A DNA stretch of 39,824 nucleotides, taken from IMG/VR virus record IMGVR_UViG_3300032820_000030, positions 1 through 39,824 of that record; one strand, written 5' to 3'. Positions 29,601 to 36,492 of the stretch are shown here, piece by piece. Position 1 is the stretch's first letter, and each line of letters starts with the position of its first letter. A model generated the notes under the pieces. It saw only the letters and a list, made by a program, of their open reading frames with translations. It was not told where the DNA came from and searched no databases. This DNA is from a virus. The position numbers were made by a program, and so were the translations under genes.

Positions 29601-29735
29601 ACCCGCCCGGATACCCGCCATCTGGAGCGATGCCCCCATATTGGAGAACTGCTTGATGGCTCCGCCGATGGCGGGTTTCAAGCCCTTGGTGTCAAGACCA
29701 AGGCGGACGAATATCTGATGAATAGGGAATCCCAT
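26619..29735 (-). CDS. tail tape measure protein
   Basis: 1038 residues starting MGFPIHQIFVRLGLDTKGLK. It has the usual tape-measure form: an N-terminal MGASLQMAGIRAGFMF region, KSAAEVAEGFFFLASAGLDA, long amphipathic helices and several hydrophobic segments (about residues 365-460) where the protein can insert in membranes. The Ala-rich C-terminus includes SEALAGPEAVVPL-like residues (LIGEAGPEAVVPLSGRHG). It sets tail length and helps DNA entry. The ATG at 29735 overlaps the frameshifted chaperone stop as TGATG. From length alone, a tail of roughly 150 nm is expected. Confidence 0.95.
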   Translation of the reverse strand: MGFPIHQIFVRLGLDTKGLKPAIGGAIKQFSNMGASLQMAGIRAGFMFTAPIMLAAKASFKAVAEFDRNMTRSTAIMGDLSKAMREDMVNSAKTVARDIPKSAAEVAEGFFFLASAGLDAEQSIAAMPAVAKFAVAGAFDLARATSLAADAQSSLGLKSDDAAENLANLTRVTDVLVKANTLANATTEQFSRALTTKAGAAIKIVNKEMVEGVAVLAAFADQGIKAENAGTALNIVFRDLKTKGLKNRVEWQKFGGVFDKVTGKMRPVADIIGSLEEGLGNMSPKMVQAQLKLLGFSDKSLVFTQALIGMSDKIREYEAELRLAGGTTADVADKQVKNIGDQMTIAKQKINAAAIALGNSLMPAFEALIAVMAGFETVILGLAAALELPIIGTLIMNLGVLLAAIGPILIALSMLAFSIKALTFVTEILNMTMKRLLVTAGLVGLVIMGLGAIYSKWKGTAKDAATEQQKLNGILNNAKQEAKAAITALEDYLVAADIGTTVTASHERLTAQLKAEKKALKALEPAHKKNSVLLEYFKDVAGEANETARLHGKSIHDLKAAYNKTLGPITAKRMAVVALEEALRSIDDQMKLVMASEDGGTEATRRSIAQSKVRIATDLLMAKSNADLGAAQIKLGNAFKGSEGELAVFQARLSTAKTSLVLVQKVFSDATKGPLKFYLDLVNRLTISVAKMEAALNKKKKDIVDRESLTMLEDATREIEVFEATAGALNEIAGISPGSPLITGVDMAKEKVKVLEDALADLMEKAVEKGAEVGGLGAALALPEFQEQLIGLTTQLITFNDQIAAAEPFEKAKEHWQDWKDNAGDSITKVAEAWTGFLDDFTSGWGQAVGAAIVDGESFGDAMKGVWNNMMRNFISAIAEMMAQWLLSQIFTTATASVTHATLRANALELIYLNAFAGAAIVPGAGPAAGALAVGQAILGALAVRTGSGAITPGDTALPGVNTFSQPAALPLQHGGIVTNPTLALIGEAGPEAVVPLSGRHGLGGSQHINLYMDGQLVTETVLRNMPDEVRLNIGAQI

Positions 29736-30438
29736 CAGTCGCTCTTTCTGGCCTTGTCAGCCTTGTCCGCCCGGACCTTGGCCCGGCTCTCAGCAAGCAA
29801 GTCACCGTGGATCTTCACGCTGCCATCCTTGCCTTCGGGGTAAAGGGTATCCATTATTTTTCGCACGTTCGGCCTCTTATCTCTGAAACCATAAACAAGC
29901 TGCGCCACCTCGGAGGCTTTATGCCCCCGGCGGAACTTGTCTGCTTCAAGGAAGCCCTCAAACGCCAAGCAAAACTCCCGTGGCGTTGAGGCCCAGAAAT
30001 CGTCAGGCGAATAGCGGGTAAAGCCGAATGCCGTATGCAGGATGCTGGACCAGTCCCAGTCCTCTACGACTTTCCCTTTTTTTTTGGATTACCCTCTTCT
30101 TCTTCGGGGATGCTGTCCGGGTCGGTGAAAGCATACTGAACGGCCTTGACGACAACACCCGTTATCGTCTCGATCTTCTCACTGAGATTCTTGCCATCCG
30201 CTGTTTCCATCAACTCGCCAGCCTTCTTAACCGTTAAGGAGGGATCTTCGTGCATGAGGCCCGCCCAGAGTAAGTTTCGCATCATGGAGAACCCTATGTT
30301 CTCCGAATCCGCAAAAACGCCCTGAATGGACTTGCCTGTAAGTCCTTCAAACTCGGCAAAGGCATTGAACGTAAACTTCAACGTCCTCGTCCTGTCGAGC
30401 CTGATCGGAACTTCACCACGATACTTGTTTGCACTCAT
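29735..30438 (-). CDS. tail assembly chaperone, -1 frameshift product (gpG-T type)
   Basis: The upstream frame (30438-30064) shifts -1 at A AAA AAG (30082-30076). Reading then continues KGKVVEDWDWSSILHTAFG and DDFWASTPREFCLAFEGFL to the stop at 29735, giving 234 residues. The downstream segment has the W-x2-I-L...PREF...A-x-EGF signature of the T part of tail chaperones. The reading frame is open from the slip site onward, with no start codon needed. The fused product should bind the tape measure protein and recruit tube subunits, as in lambda gpG-T. Confidence 0.9.
30064..30438 (-). CDS. tail assembly chaperone, unshifted product (gpG type)
   Basis: 124 residues beginning MSANKYRGEVPIRLDRTRTL, with the typical FTFNAFAEFEGLTGKSI and RNLLWAGLMHEDPSLT segments of tail assembly chaperones. 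The C-terminus is EEEEGNPKKKGKS, whose Lys run is the frameshift site itself. The ATG at 30438 follows GCGGAGGACAATTTGGATT. An exact operator core (30228-30236) lies in the gene. It should be made in excess over the frameshift product. Confidence 0.9.
   Translation of the reverse strand: MSANKYRGEVPIRLDRTRTLKFTFNAFAEFEGLTGKSIQGVFADSENIGFSMMRNLLWAGLMHEDPSLTVKKAGELMETADGKNLSEKIETITGVVVKAVQYAFTDPDSIPEEEEGNPKKKGKS
30076..30082 (-). other. programmed -1 frameshift site A AAA AAG
   Basis: On the minus strand nine A residues followed by GGG. In zero frame the codons are CCA AAA AAA AAG GGA AAG TCG TAG; slipping back by one gives AAA AAA GGG AAA GTC and the long downstream frame. The T-side frame matches the conserved gpT family, so the shift is well supported. 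Confidence 0.92.
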
Positions 30439-30470
30439 AATCCAAATTGTCCTCCGCTATTGCCTAATGA

Positions 30471-30926
30471 TTACTCCGCTGGTGTAGCCAGCGCACCAGT
30501 CCCTTGCAGTTCCGCCGAATAAGACACAATATCCGATTCTGGGAAATCAAACGATAAGCTCGTTATGAACGCAGTCCCAGATCCGACAACACTTGGTTCG
30601 GGATGGGAAACACCCGTCATGGTGGAACCATCAAGCAGGAACCACTCAGAATCTACTGAGTTCCATGCGGCGTACAGCAACGCCCATCCTGCGTCAGCTA
30701 CATCCAATACTCCATCGACACTGAGGCTCCAACCACGACGAGTTGAAATCGAAGTGGCCCAAGAACCAGTGGTTCCCTTATGGGTCGCATCGGCAACCTC
30801 GGTGCTGCGCTCCGCAGAGCCGCCCCGCTGCTGACCAATGGAGGTCCACGATGCACTATCGTAAGCGTGATTTGCGTTGTCGGTCGATACTTTGACGACA
30901 ACCGTTCTTCCTGAATTAACAGCCAT
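30471..30926 (-). CDS. major tail (tube) protein
   Basis: 151 residues beginning MAVNSGRTVVVKVSTDNANH. Strand-rich, with TSIGQQRGGSAERSTEVADA and WSLSVDGVLDVAD typical of the TP901-1-like/long-tailed tube family; one Trp-rich segment (GWALLYAAWNSVDSEWFLLD). It polymerises into the tail tube around the tape measure. The ATG at 30926 follows AGGAGTTTAGAGAA. Placed between tail-completion and chaperone genes, the standard order. Confidence 0.9.
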   Translation of the reverse strand: MAVNSGRTVVVKVSTDNANHAYDSASWTSIGQQRGGSAERSTEVADATHKGTTGSWATSISTRRGWSLSVDGVLDVADAGWALLYAAWNSVDSEWFLLDGSTMTGVSHPEPSVVGSGTAFITSLSFDFPESDIVSYSAELQGTGALATPAE

Positions 30927-30941
30927 TTCTCTAAACTCCTA

Positions 30942-31370
30942 TTAAGAGGTGTCCTCCACTCTCATACTAAACCGAATAACTCCCTGACGAAAGACTCTCT
31001 CGCTCGGGCCTTCTAATTTCACCAGTTCCACCAACCCCCGGTCCAGTGTATCGACACGGAAGTTATCGGTCAATGCTTGCGGCATCGAAAGGCTCATCAT
31101 CGCATCAATAACCTGATTCATTATGTCGTTACATTCTTTCGAGCCATTGGCATCTGACCATACGCTGATTTGCTGGACGTTCTCGCTCCACTTCGCCCCC
31201 TTGCTGCCCTCCACGGAATCTGTCGTCGTGCCAAGCTCGATGTAAGGAAAATTTTCGCCGTCAGGCACCTCATCGAAAATTTCACTCGAAACTGACCAGC
31301 CACTCTGGGCGGCGACCAGCGTGTCGTAGACGAACTTCTGAATCTGGTTAAGTGCAAGCCGACCGATCAT
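30942..31370 (-). CDS. tail completion / tail terminator protein (DUF3168-like)
   Basis: 142 residues beginning MIGRLALNQIQKFVYDTLVA. It has the family pattern EIFDEVPDGENFPYIELGTT, a strand with QQISVWSDANGSKE and the C-terminal RQGVIRFSMRVED. These proteins cap the tail tube at the head end. The start at 31370 overlaps the gp10-like gene by 4 bases (ATGA). Cytosolic virion component. Confidence 0.88.
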   Translation of the reverse strand: MIGRLALNQIQKFVYDTLVAAQSGWSVSSEIFDEVPDGENFPYIELGTTTDSVEGSKGAKWSENVQQISVWSDANGSKECNDIMNQVIDAMMSLSMPQALTDNFRVDTLDRGLVELVKLEGPSERVFRQGVIRFSMRVEDTS

Positions 31371-31924
31371 TTGGCGTTCTTCTCCATGTTCTGCACAAGC
31401 CGGGTGAGATTACTGATGAACTTCGGTTTCTCGATCAGGAACGGGGGGCCAAGGAACGGCCTCGCCCTGAGTCCTGCGGGGGGAGCCGCTATGCTCCGGG
31501 CCACCACGAAGGCCAGCCTCGCATCTCCCAACTTGAGCTTCGCCCACCGCTTGAGGAACTTGGAGTGGGGGAAGTGCTTGGTTCCATAGACATACCCCAC
31601 GGATGCTGGACTCTCAGTTCTTCCCGGTAATCCCTGCATCGCAGCCGGGTAGGTAAGCTGGCCCTTCACCGCTGTTCCGAACTCCAAGTATTTTGCGTAT
31701 CGACTGGTCGATCCCACCCTCGCCTCTAAGCCATCCTGACTGAACCCGGTGCTAACAGAAGCCCGGAGATGCCCCGTATTTGCGGGAGACAAGTTGATAG
31801 CCACGGCCTCGATCTTCATGGCATGAGTCTTGATTAGCCGCCTTGCCGCCTTGAGCGTGGTCCCGGTCATCTTCTCCAGCTTGGGTCGCAGTGTCCTTAG
31901 TCCAACGACTCTCCATTTTGACAT
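31367..31924 (-). CDS. HK97 gp10-like tail/neck protein
   Basis: 185 residues beginning MSKWRVVGLRTLRPKLEKMT. The N-terminal helix is followed by AINLSPANTGHLRASVSTGF and SRYAKYLEFGTAVKGQ, and ends with ARPFLGPPFLIEK: the diagnostic 'YLEFGT ... RPFL' of HK97 gp10 family proteins. It is basic, as expected of a neck or tail protein near DNA. Longer than the usual 110-150 residues because of an insert between the two motifs. The start overlaps the upstream stop as TAATG. Confidence 0.92.
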   Translation of the reverse strand: MSKWRVVGLRTLRPKLEKMTGTTLKAARRLIKTHAMKIEAVAINLSPANTGHLRASVSTGFSQDGLEARVGSTSRYAKYLEFGTAVKGQLTYPAAMQGLPGRTESPASVGYVYGTKHFPHSKFLKRWAKLKLGDARLAFVVARSIAAPPAGLRARPFLGPPFLIEKPKFISNLTRLVQNMEKNAK

Positions 31925-32265
31925 TACAGAGTCTCCACGGCGAAGCAGACCATTTTACGGTTACGCTCAAGAATGTTCCTGACCGATGTAATATTGAGTA
32001 CACGGGTTCCGAACAGGAACCGCTTTTTATTCGTTATCGCTGAGTTGTACCGCACCGTGATCTTGTGCGTCTCGCCGCCGTCCTGTTGCCCGGCCCAGTA
32101 AACCTCTTGGGCGGAAAGCGGGTCAACCTTGGCGGCAAAGGTGTCGTCGGTCGTCCATGTCTCCGTCACGCCCCCCTGCCCATCGGAGGCGGTGGTCAAG
32201 CTCTGGAGATCCACCGTACTTCGGAGTTCACCCGCCTTGATTCTTACCCGGTATTCAATGCTCAA
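31924..32265 (-). CDS. head-tail joining (head closure) protein
   Basis: 113 residues from TTG at 32265, which overlaps the upstream stop (TTGA). It begins with RIKAGELRSTVDLQSLTTAS and ends with TRVLNITSVRNILERNRKMV, the typical form of phage head-tail joining proteins (SPP1 gp16 / PF05521 type). It seals the connector after packaging. No separate ribosome binding site, so coupling to the connector gene is likely. Confidence 0.9.
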   Translation of the reverse strand: MSIEYRVRIKAGELRSTVDLQSLTTASDGQGGVTETWTTDDTFAAKVDPLSAQEVYWAGQQDGGETHKITVRYNSAITNKKRFLFGTRVLNITSVRNILERNRKMVCFAVETL

Positions 32266-32843
32266 GATTCAAACTGCATGAAGGGGGCGACCAACTGCCT
32301 CACCGATCTCGGCATGGACGCATCCTCCCTGTTCTCCCAAAGGTGTCCCACGAAAACGAGAAGCCCTTGCAGGAGCAGGGGCGGCAGTGTCGTCAGGGCC
32401 GTTCCGTAGCCAGCCACATAGCTCACCACGATGGAACGGAACTCACGCAAGTCTGTAGGCCATACGGATGACTGAGCTAAGAAGATCCGGTTGCCCGATG
32501 TGTCTACGACATAATTAGAGGACGCATAGGTGGTCCCGCTATCAGCGTCATCGTAGGAAGTAACCGAAGTGACGGAGACAAGGGGAGCCTTGGGCAGGTA
32601 GATCGTCTCGCCCAGTGGAGCCGCATCAGTTGCAAACTCCCATGTCTCGTTGAGCATGACAACGCCAAGCTCTCGCTCGATGATCTGCCGGGCAGAGTCC
32701 CGGTATGCGGCGATCAGCGTGTTGTTCTCAATCGTATCCTCAAGGTGGAGATGAGAACGGAATATCTGGAGGTCATCAACGCCGATGGCGGCTTCTGATG
32801 TAACCTTTGAGAACTTCCGGGGGTGATAGACTCCAATGCCCAT
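32262..32843 (-). CDS. head-tail connector protein (gp6-like)
   Basis: 193 residues beginning MGIGVYHPRKFSKVTSEAAI. The helical DDLQIFRSHLHLEDTIENNT, ARQIIERELGVVML and the strand-loop (IYLPKAPLVSVTSVTSYDD) match the HK97 gp6/phiE125 gp8 connector family. It forms a ring under the portal. The ATG at 32843 has no strong ribosome binding site (GATGAGTAA). It lies just after the Pro-Glu-rich genes. Confidence 0.88.
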   Translation of the reverse strand: MGIGVYHPRKFSKVTSEAAIGVDDLQIFRSHLHLEDTIENNTLIAAYRDSARQIIERELGVVMLNETWEFATDAAPLGETIYLPKAPLVSVTSVTSYDDADSGTTYASSNYVVDTSGNRIFLAQSSVWPTDLREFRSIVVSYVAGYGTALTTLPPLLLQGLLVFVGHLWENREDASMPRSVRQLVAPFMQFES

Positions 32844-32862
32844 TTACTCATCTCCACATTGA

Positions 32863-33165
32863 TTATTCTTCGTCGGGTTCCGGTTCCGGTTCCGGTTCAG
32901 GTTCAGGTTCAGGTTCCGGTTCAGGACTGGGCGCATTAGCCGTATCATTGTCCAGATCCAGAATGACAGAACTCGTGCGGGGGTGCTGGCAGTCGGGTCT
33001 TGGGTCGTGCAGAACCTCACCTTCCGGTGCGGCCTCCACGCAGCCATGACTCAAAAGCAGTGCGCCCCATTCCTCGTCCGGTTCCTCGTAACACCGACCG
33101 ACCCTGTAGCCAGTCGGGTTCTGCGGGAACAGGTCGATGAAGCGGTCAAGTACCTTGATCTTCAT
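32863..33165 (-). CDS. small head-region protein with Pro-Glu repeat tail
   Basis: 100 residues. The first 45 (MKIKVLDRFIDLFPQNPTGY, ... GALLLSHGCVEAAPEG) form a small domain; the C-terminus is a run of Pro-Glu pairs ending PDEE. The run is encoded by hexanucleotide repeats GAACCG/GAACCT. The start at 33165 overlaps the previous stop as ATGA. A PE tail should form a stiff extended chain. Probably a head-surface or neck-attached protein; role unknown. Confidence 0.8.
   Translation of the reverse strand: MKIKVLDRFIDLFPQNPTGYRVGRCYEEPDEEWGALLLSHGCVEAAPEGEVLHDPRPDCQHPRTSSVILDLDNDTANAPSPEPEPEPEPEPEPEPEPDEE
32875..32930 (-). repeat. hexanucleotide repeat coding for Pro-Glu
   Basis: On the minus strand repeated GAACC(G/T) hexamers, about nine copies, coding for alternating Pro and Glu. 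Prone to slippage in multiples of six, which keeps the frame. Confidence 0.92.
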
Positions 33166-33539
33166 TCGCCCTCTCCTGCGTCATCGCCGCCCTCGTCCTC
33201 GCCGCCGCCGTCATCCGGTTCGGGTTCGGGTTCCGGTTCGGGTTCCGGTTCGGGTTCCGGTTCCGGTTCCGGTTCGGGTTCCGGTTCCGGTTCGGGTTCA
33301 GGCTCCGGTTCGGGAGCCGCTTCCTCAGCAGGTTCCTCGACGGGTTCAGCCTCACCACTATCGTTGTCGTCGTTGTCCTCGGCCTTCACTTCGTCGGCCA
33401 GAGAACAGGCGTGATTCCCGATAAGGGCAGCGAAGGCATCATCGCCCACATCAAACGGGCCTTCACCTTCATCGAGATTGAACGGGTTGCCCGGAAACTT
33501 ATGGGCATACACATCTTCGTTGATTAAGACTCTTGGCAT
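33162..33539 (-). CDS. head-region protein with long Pro-Glu repeat tail
   Basis: 125 residues. The start MPRVLINEDVYAHKFPGNPF gives a short folded domain (GDDAFAALIGNHACSLADEV), then an acidic linker and about 17 Pro-Glu pairs, ending in an acidic Gly/Asp tail. It shares the domain-plus-PE-tail design with the next gene. The ATG at 33539 follows GGAGGACTTGGAAAA. Most likely a virion surface or decoration-type protein: the PE rod may project it outward. Function unknown. Confidence 0.82.
   Translation of the reverse strand: MPRVLINEDVYAHKFPGNPFNLDEGEGPFDVGDDAFAALIGNHACSLADEVKAEDNDDNDSGEAEPVEEPAEEAAPEPEPEPEPEPEPEPEPEPEPEPEPEPEPEPEPDDGGGEDEGGDDAGEGE
33217..33319 (-). repeat. hexanucleotide repeat coding for Pro-Glu (long)
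   Basis: About 17 hexamers of the GAACC(C/G) type on the minus strand, ending near an AAGCGGC segment. The plus strand reads as (GGTTCC)n. Hexamer variants alternate, which would limit but not prevent slippage. Confidence 0.92.
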
Positions 33540-33564
33540 TTTTCCAAGTCCTCCGAAAAAGGTT

Positions 33565-33599
33565 AAAAACCTGCCGGGAGGCTTGGTTAGCCACCCGGC
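33565..33599 (-). terminator. attenuator-type hairpin within the late operon
   Basis: On the minus strand GCCGGG/CCCGGC and GGCT/AGCC stacked with a T/T mismatch, loop AACCA, followed by AGGTTTTT. It lies between the decoration-like gene and the PE-tail genes and may reduce transcription of downstream genes relative to the capsid. Confidence 0.7.
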
Positions 33600-33622
33600 A
33601 AGAAAAACAAAAGGTTGCCAGC

Positions 33623-34036
33623 TTAGTTAGCTGTGACAGGTGCGTTATGGGGATGTCCAAGCATGACCCAACCGCTGATAACCGCCCCAGAACCGACAGC
33701 CGTGGCGGCGAGATTGATCTTGACGAATTGCTTGATTCCGACATATCCAACCCAAGCGGCCTTATTGTCAGCACTCAGCGACACGGTGCCGGACTGAGAG
33801 ACGAGATCGGTCGAATCGACCTGCGTAAAAGAACCGCCGGAGGTGTCGCCCTCAAAGACTTCGACCTCGTAGGTTCCGTCAGAAAAGACACCATTCCAAG
33901 AGCTAATTCCCAACGTGACGCTGTTAAAGCCCTGCGTGTCAACAGGCTCTCCAAGGGTGTCACCCGTTTCCGTAATCGCTGTTGCGTCGAAGCCCTGAAC
34001 ATACTTCACACTCGAAGAAAGTTCTCGTGTAGCCAT
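33623..34036 (-). CDS. probable head decoration protein
   Basis: 137 residues beginning MATRELSSSVKYVQGFDATA. Strand-rich with Thr/Gly/Val and a C-terminal VGYVGIKQFVKINLAATAVG then HPHNAP, as in small decoration or structural proteins encoded next to HK97-type capsids. It follows the capsid gene after a perfect terminator hairpin, and has its own ribosome binding site (GGAGATTTAACA). Specific family uncertain. Confidence 0.75.
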   Translation of the reverse strand: MATRELSSSVKYVQGFDATAITETGDTLGEPVDTQGFNSVTLGISSWNGVFSDGTYEVEVFEGDTSGGSFTQVDSTDLVSQSGTVSLSADNKAAWVGYVGIKQFVKINLAATAVGSGAVISGWVMLGHPHNAPVTAN

Positions 34037-34062
34037 TGTTAAATCTCCAATGGGTATTATGT

Positions 34063-34102
34063 GAAAAAAGAAAAAGGTCGCCCCGGCGTTAGCCGGGGCG
34101 AC
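34063..34102 (-). terminator. terminator after the major capsid gene
   Basis: On the minus strand an 11-bp perfect stem GTCGCCCCGGC/GCCGGGGCGAC, loop TAAC, then CTTTTTCTTTTTT. Very strong by sequence, yet it lies inside the late operon, so late transcription must partly read through or restart downstream. Confidence 0.93.
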
Positions 34103-34108
34103 TGTTAA

Positions 34109-35347
34109 TTACTCAGTAGCAGTACACTTGACCATAGCTTCGGCCACGAGTACCTGCCCACCAACCCTGCGTCGAGCAAGGAAGCGAACATTACCAGAAG
34201 CGGCCTGAGTCAGGTCGTCCCGAACAACAGCCAAGCTGAGGCGATCAGAGATGCCATACGCCCGACCGAAATCGCCAAACAAGCCAATGATCTGGCCTGC
34301 GGTCGCATCACCACTCACCGGGAGGTCAGTCGCCTCACGGTAGGGGTGGTTCATAATGGTCGTCGGGCTTCCGGTCCTCAGTCCATCACCAAAGGCGGGT
34401 TGCCAGAGATACTGACTGTCAGAGTCCACCAACTGACGAATCTGGCGAACACTCGACCGATTGAGCATCCACGAAGCGTTCTGCTGATACTCGGCTTTCA
34501 GTGCGTAGACAATCGCTATGATGTCATTGCCAGAAAAGGCTTGCGTTGTAGTGTCAGTGCCAGAACTGGGAACCGATCCGAAAGTACCAAGGCCGCTACC
34601 GACCGTGATCCCCGTGGGCTTCGCAACGCCGTCACCAGAGATGAAAGCAGTACCCTCAGCCACACCGAACTGCTCGGCAAACTGAACCCGGAGCAACGAG
34701 TCAAGATCGAACACGCTGTCCTCAAGGTCTTGATTCGAGACATCAACACGAGCGTAAAGCTCGTGATTAGGAATCTCGATCATTCCGAAGGTCAGCCCAG
34801 TCGTCTCGCTGCGAGTACCAGTTTCACCGATCCACTGTGCGGAAAAGCTGCCATCACGGGTGGGGAACTTGCTCGTCCGGGCGGAGGTCGAACGAACATT
34901 CGATACCTCACGCATCGGAGAAAATTCCGTAACCGTTTCAAGCATCTCCTGCACGAACTCGGCGGGGGCAAGGTAGCCACCAGTCGTGTCGTTCGATGCC
35001 GTGAGTGCCTTCTCCCGTAGGGCGGGATCAACACCATCCATGCCTTTGCGGAGGTAGGTGTCGAAAGCGGACTTCTGAATATCAGCTTCCGTCTCTTCAC
35101 TCTCTACACCGCTGGCGACTTCGGGAGCATTGTACTTAGCTTCAAGGTCAGCGAACTTTTCGTTCCAGTCGGCCTCTCGCTTTTCAATGTCCTCATGCAT
35201 CTTCACCATCTTCTCATCGAACACTGACTCGGCAAGTTTGCTGCCCGTCTCGTCCTTCTGAGTTTCAAGCGTCGATTTCATCTCTTCAAATGCCTTCTGC
35301 ATTTTTTCAGAGATTTCATTCATTTGCGTCACTTCACTCATCTTCAT
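34109..35347 (-). CDS. HK97-type major capsid protein
   Basis: 412 residues from ATG at 35347; nearby ATGs at 35341 and 35323 are alternatives. The first 110 residues form a charged coiled coil (EISEKMQKAFEEMKSTLETQ), the scaffold-like delta domain removed by the protease. The mature part begins near ALTASNDTTGGYLAPAEFVQ and contains the E-loop, P-domain and NHELYARVDVSNQDLEDS typical of HK97 folds. It builds the icosahedral head. Confidence 0.95.
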   Translation of the reverse strand: MKMSEVTQMNEISEKMQKAFEEMKSTLETQKDETGSKLAESVFDEKMVKMHEDIEKREADWNEKFADLEAKYNAPEVASGVESEETEADIQKSAFDTYLRKGMDGVDPALREKALTASNDTTGGYLAPAEFVQEMLETVTEFSPMREVSNVRSTSARTSKFPTRDGSFSAQWIGETGTRSETTGLTFGMIEIPNHELYARVDVSNQDLEDSVFDLDSLLRVQFAEQFGVAEGTAFISGDGVAKPTGITVGSGLGTFGSVPSSGTDTTTQAFSGNDIIAIVYALKAEYQQNASWMLNRSSVRQIRQLVDSDSQYLWQPAFGDGLRTGSPTTIMNHPYREATDLPVSGDATAGQIIGLFGDFGRAYGISDRLSLAVVRDDLTQAASGNVRFLARRRVGGQVLVAEAMVKCTATE

Positions 35348-36434
35348 CACTCTTTTCTAAGGGAATGAACTCATCAAGAAAGGAAAAGGAGGCTTTAAGT
35401 TCCTCCACGTTATCACCAGTCGGATCGGGTTCGTTCAGGTCGTCGGATTTAATCCAGTCGAAGGGCGCAGTGGCTCGGGTTCGAGTGGCATCCAACGCAG
35501 AGCGAAGGTCGTCAAGGTGCTTTTCGTCACAATGCTCGATTAGATCGGCAAGTGAACGAACTTGGTCCTCAATGCTGACCATCGACTGCCAAGGCGGTGT
35601 CCGGTCGAGCTTTGAGTAATATCTATCAAGATGGCCCCGTATGGCCTTCTTATCTCCAGAAGGAATGTCTACCCCGCCTCTTGCCCCCTGTACCGCCGCA
35701 GCAGCGGCGTACACTCCACGGGGAATGGCCTTCAATGAGCCATCAATGACATCGGCGTAGGGTAGTTTATAAGCTCCGAAATTTTGATCGTCAGCCCTGT
35801 CGTACCAGAGAAATGCCTTCTTGTACTTCGCCGTGGGGCCGTCCTCCGAATCAGACCATTCCTTGATCCGCTTCTTTGCCGCCGAAGCGTCCCAAGCAAG
35901 GTCGCCAGAGGCCATTGGCAAATTCTGAAACGGTGTAACGCTCTTGACCCGGCGCACCTGTGCGGCGGGGTTGGCGGGGAACGTGACAAGGCTGACCTCC
36001 CACAAGTCAACTTCCTTGAGGTTCCGGGTGCCTTTGTCCGGGTCGATATTGTCCTTCACCACCCGGAAGCCAATACTCATGCCCGTTACGATCTTCGCCC
36101 GGAGAAGTTCCAGAGCGTCCTTCGCTCGTTGAACTCCAAGAGCCAGAGTTCCCTTAACCTTTAAGCCACGACCATCTTCCTCGGCCTCAATCATGCCGAT
36201 AGGTTCAGACTTATCATGCTGCCAGAGCAGCGGGAACTTCCCCTTTTTACGGTTAAGCGTTCTCTTGAACGCTCCCGGCTCAACGATCTCGTCCTGCAAG
36301 TCCCGTTTATTGAACACCGAAGCGTGTCCGATGAACACGCCTTCTTGGTCCTTGTCCTCTTTCAACTCAATGGCGAAAGCCGGGCGGTCGTCAGAGTCGT
36401 AGGAGGTAGGCTCTTTAATTTCCAAAAAATCCAT
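35334..36434 (-). CDS. HK97 prohead protease with C-terminal extension
   Basis: 366 residues. GHASVFNKRDLQDEIVEPGA (36-55), LLWQHDKSEP with H73 and TGMSIGFRV with S120 match the catalytic region of HK97 gp4-type serine proteases. An extra C-terminal domain (KRIKEWSDSEDGPTAKYKKA ... KAIPRGVYAAAAAVQGARGG) is fused, as seen in some phage proteases; it may be a scaffold. The final acidic helix may be clipped. The ATG at 36434 follows ACAGGAGAGACT. Confidence 0.94.
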   Translation of the reverse strand: MDFLEIKEPTSYDSDDRPAFAIELKEDKDQEGVFIGHASVFNKRDLQDEIVEPGAFKRTLNRKKGKFPLLWQHDKSEPIGMIEAEEDGRGLKVKGTLALGVQRAKDALELLRAKIVTGMSIGFRVVKDNIDPDKGTRNLKEVDLWEVSLVTFPANPAAQVRRVKSVTPFQNLPMASGDLAWDASAAKKRIKEWSDSEDGPTAKYKKAFLWYDRADDQNFGAYKLPYADVIDGSLKAIPRGVYAAAAAVQGARGGVDIPSGDKKAIRGHLDRYYSKLDRTPPWQSMVSIEDQVRSLADLIEHCDEKHLDDLRSALDATRTRATAPFDWIKSDDLNEPDPTGDNVEELKASFSFLDEFIPLEKSDEDE

Positions 36435-36492
36435 AGTCTCTCCTGTATCCGTCCCGTCCTAATCATTAAACATTAAAAAAAACTTTCAACCA

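Noticed and set aside
33137-33424. plus-strand frames rich in Gly-Ser or Arg-Val over the hexamer repeat
   Set aside because: These are shadows of the Pro-Glu repeat on the opposite strand.
36435-36492. late promoter between portal and protease genes (TTGAAA with an AT-rich spacer)
   Set aside because: Spacing to a -10-like box is poor and the T-run may be part of a weak hairpin end; evidence is too thin.
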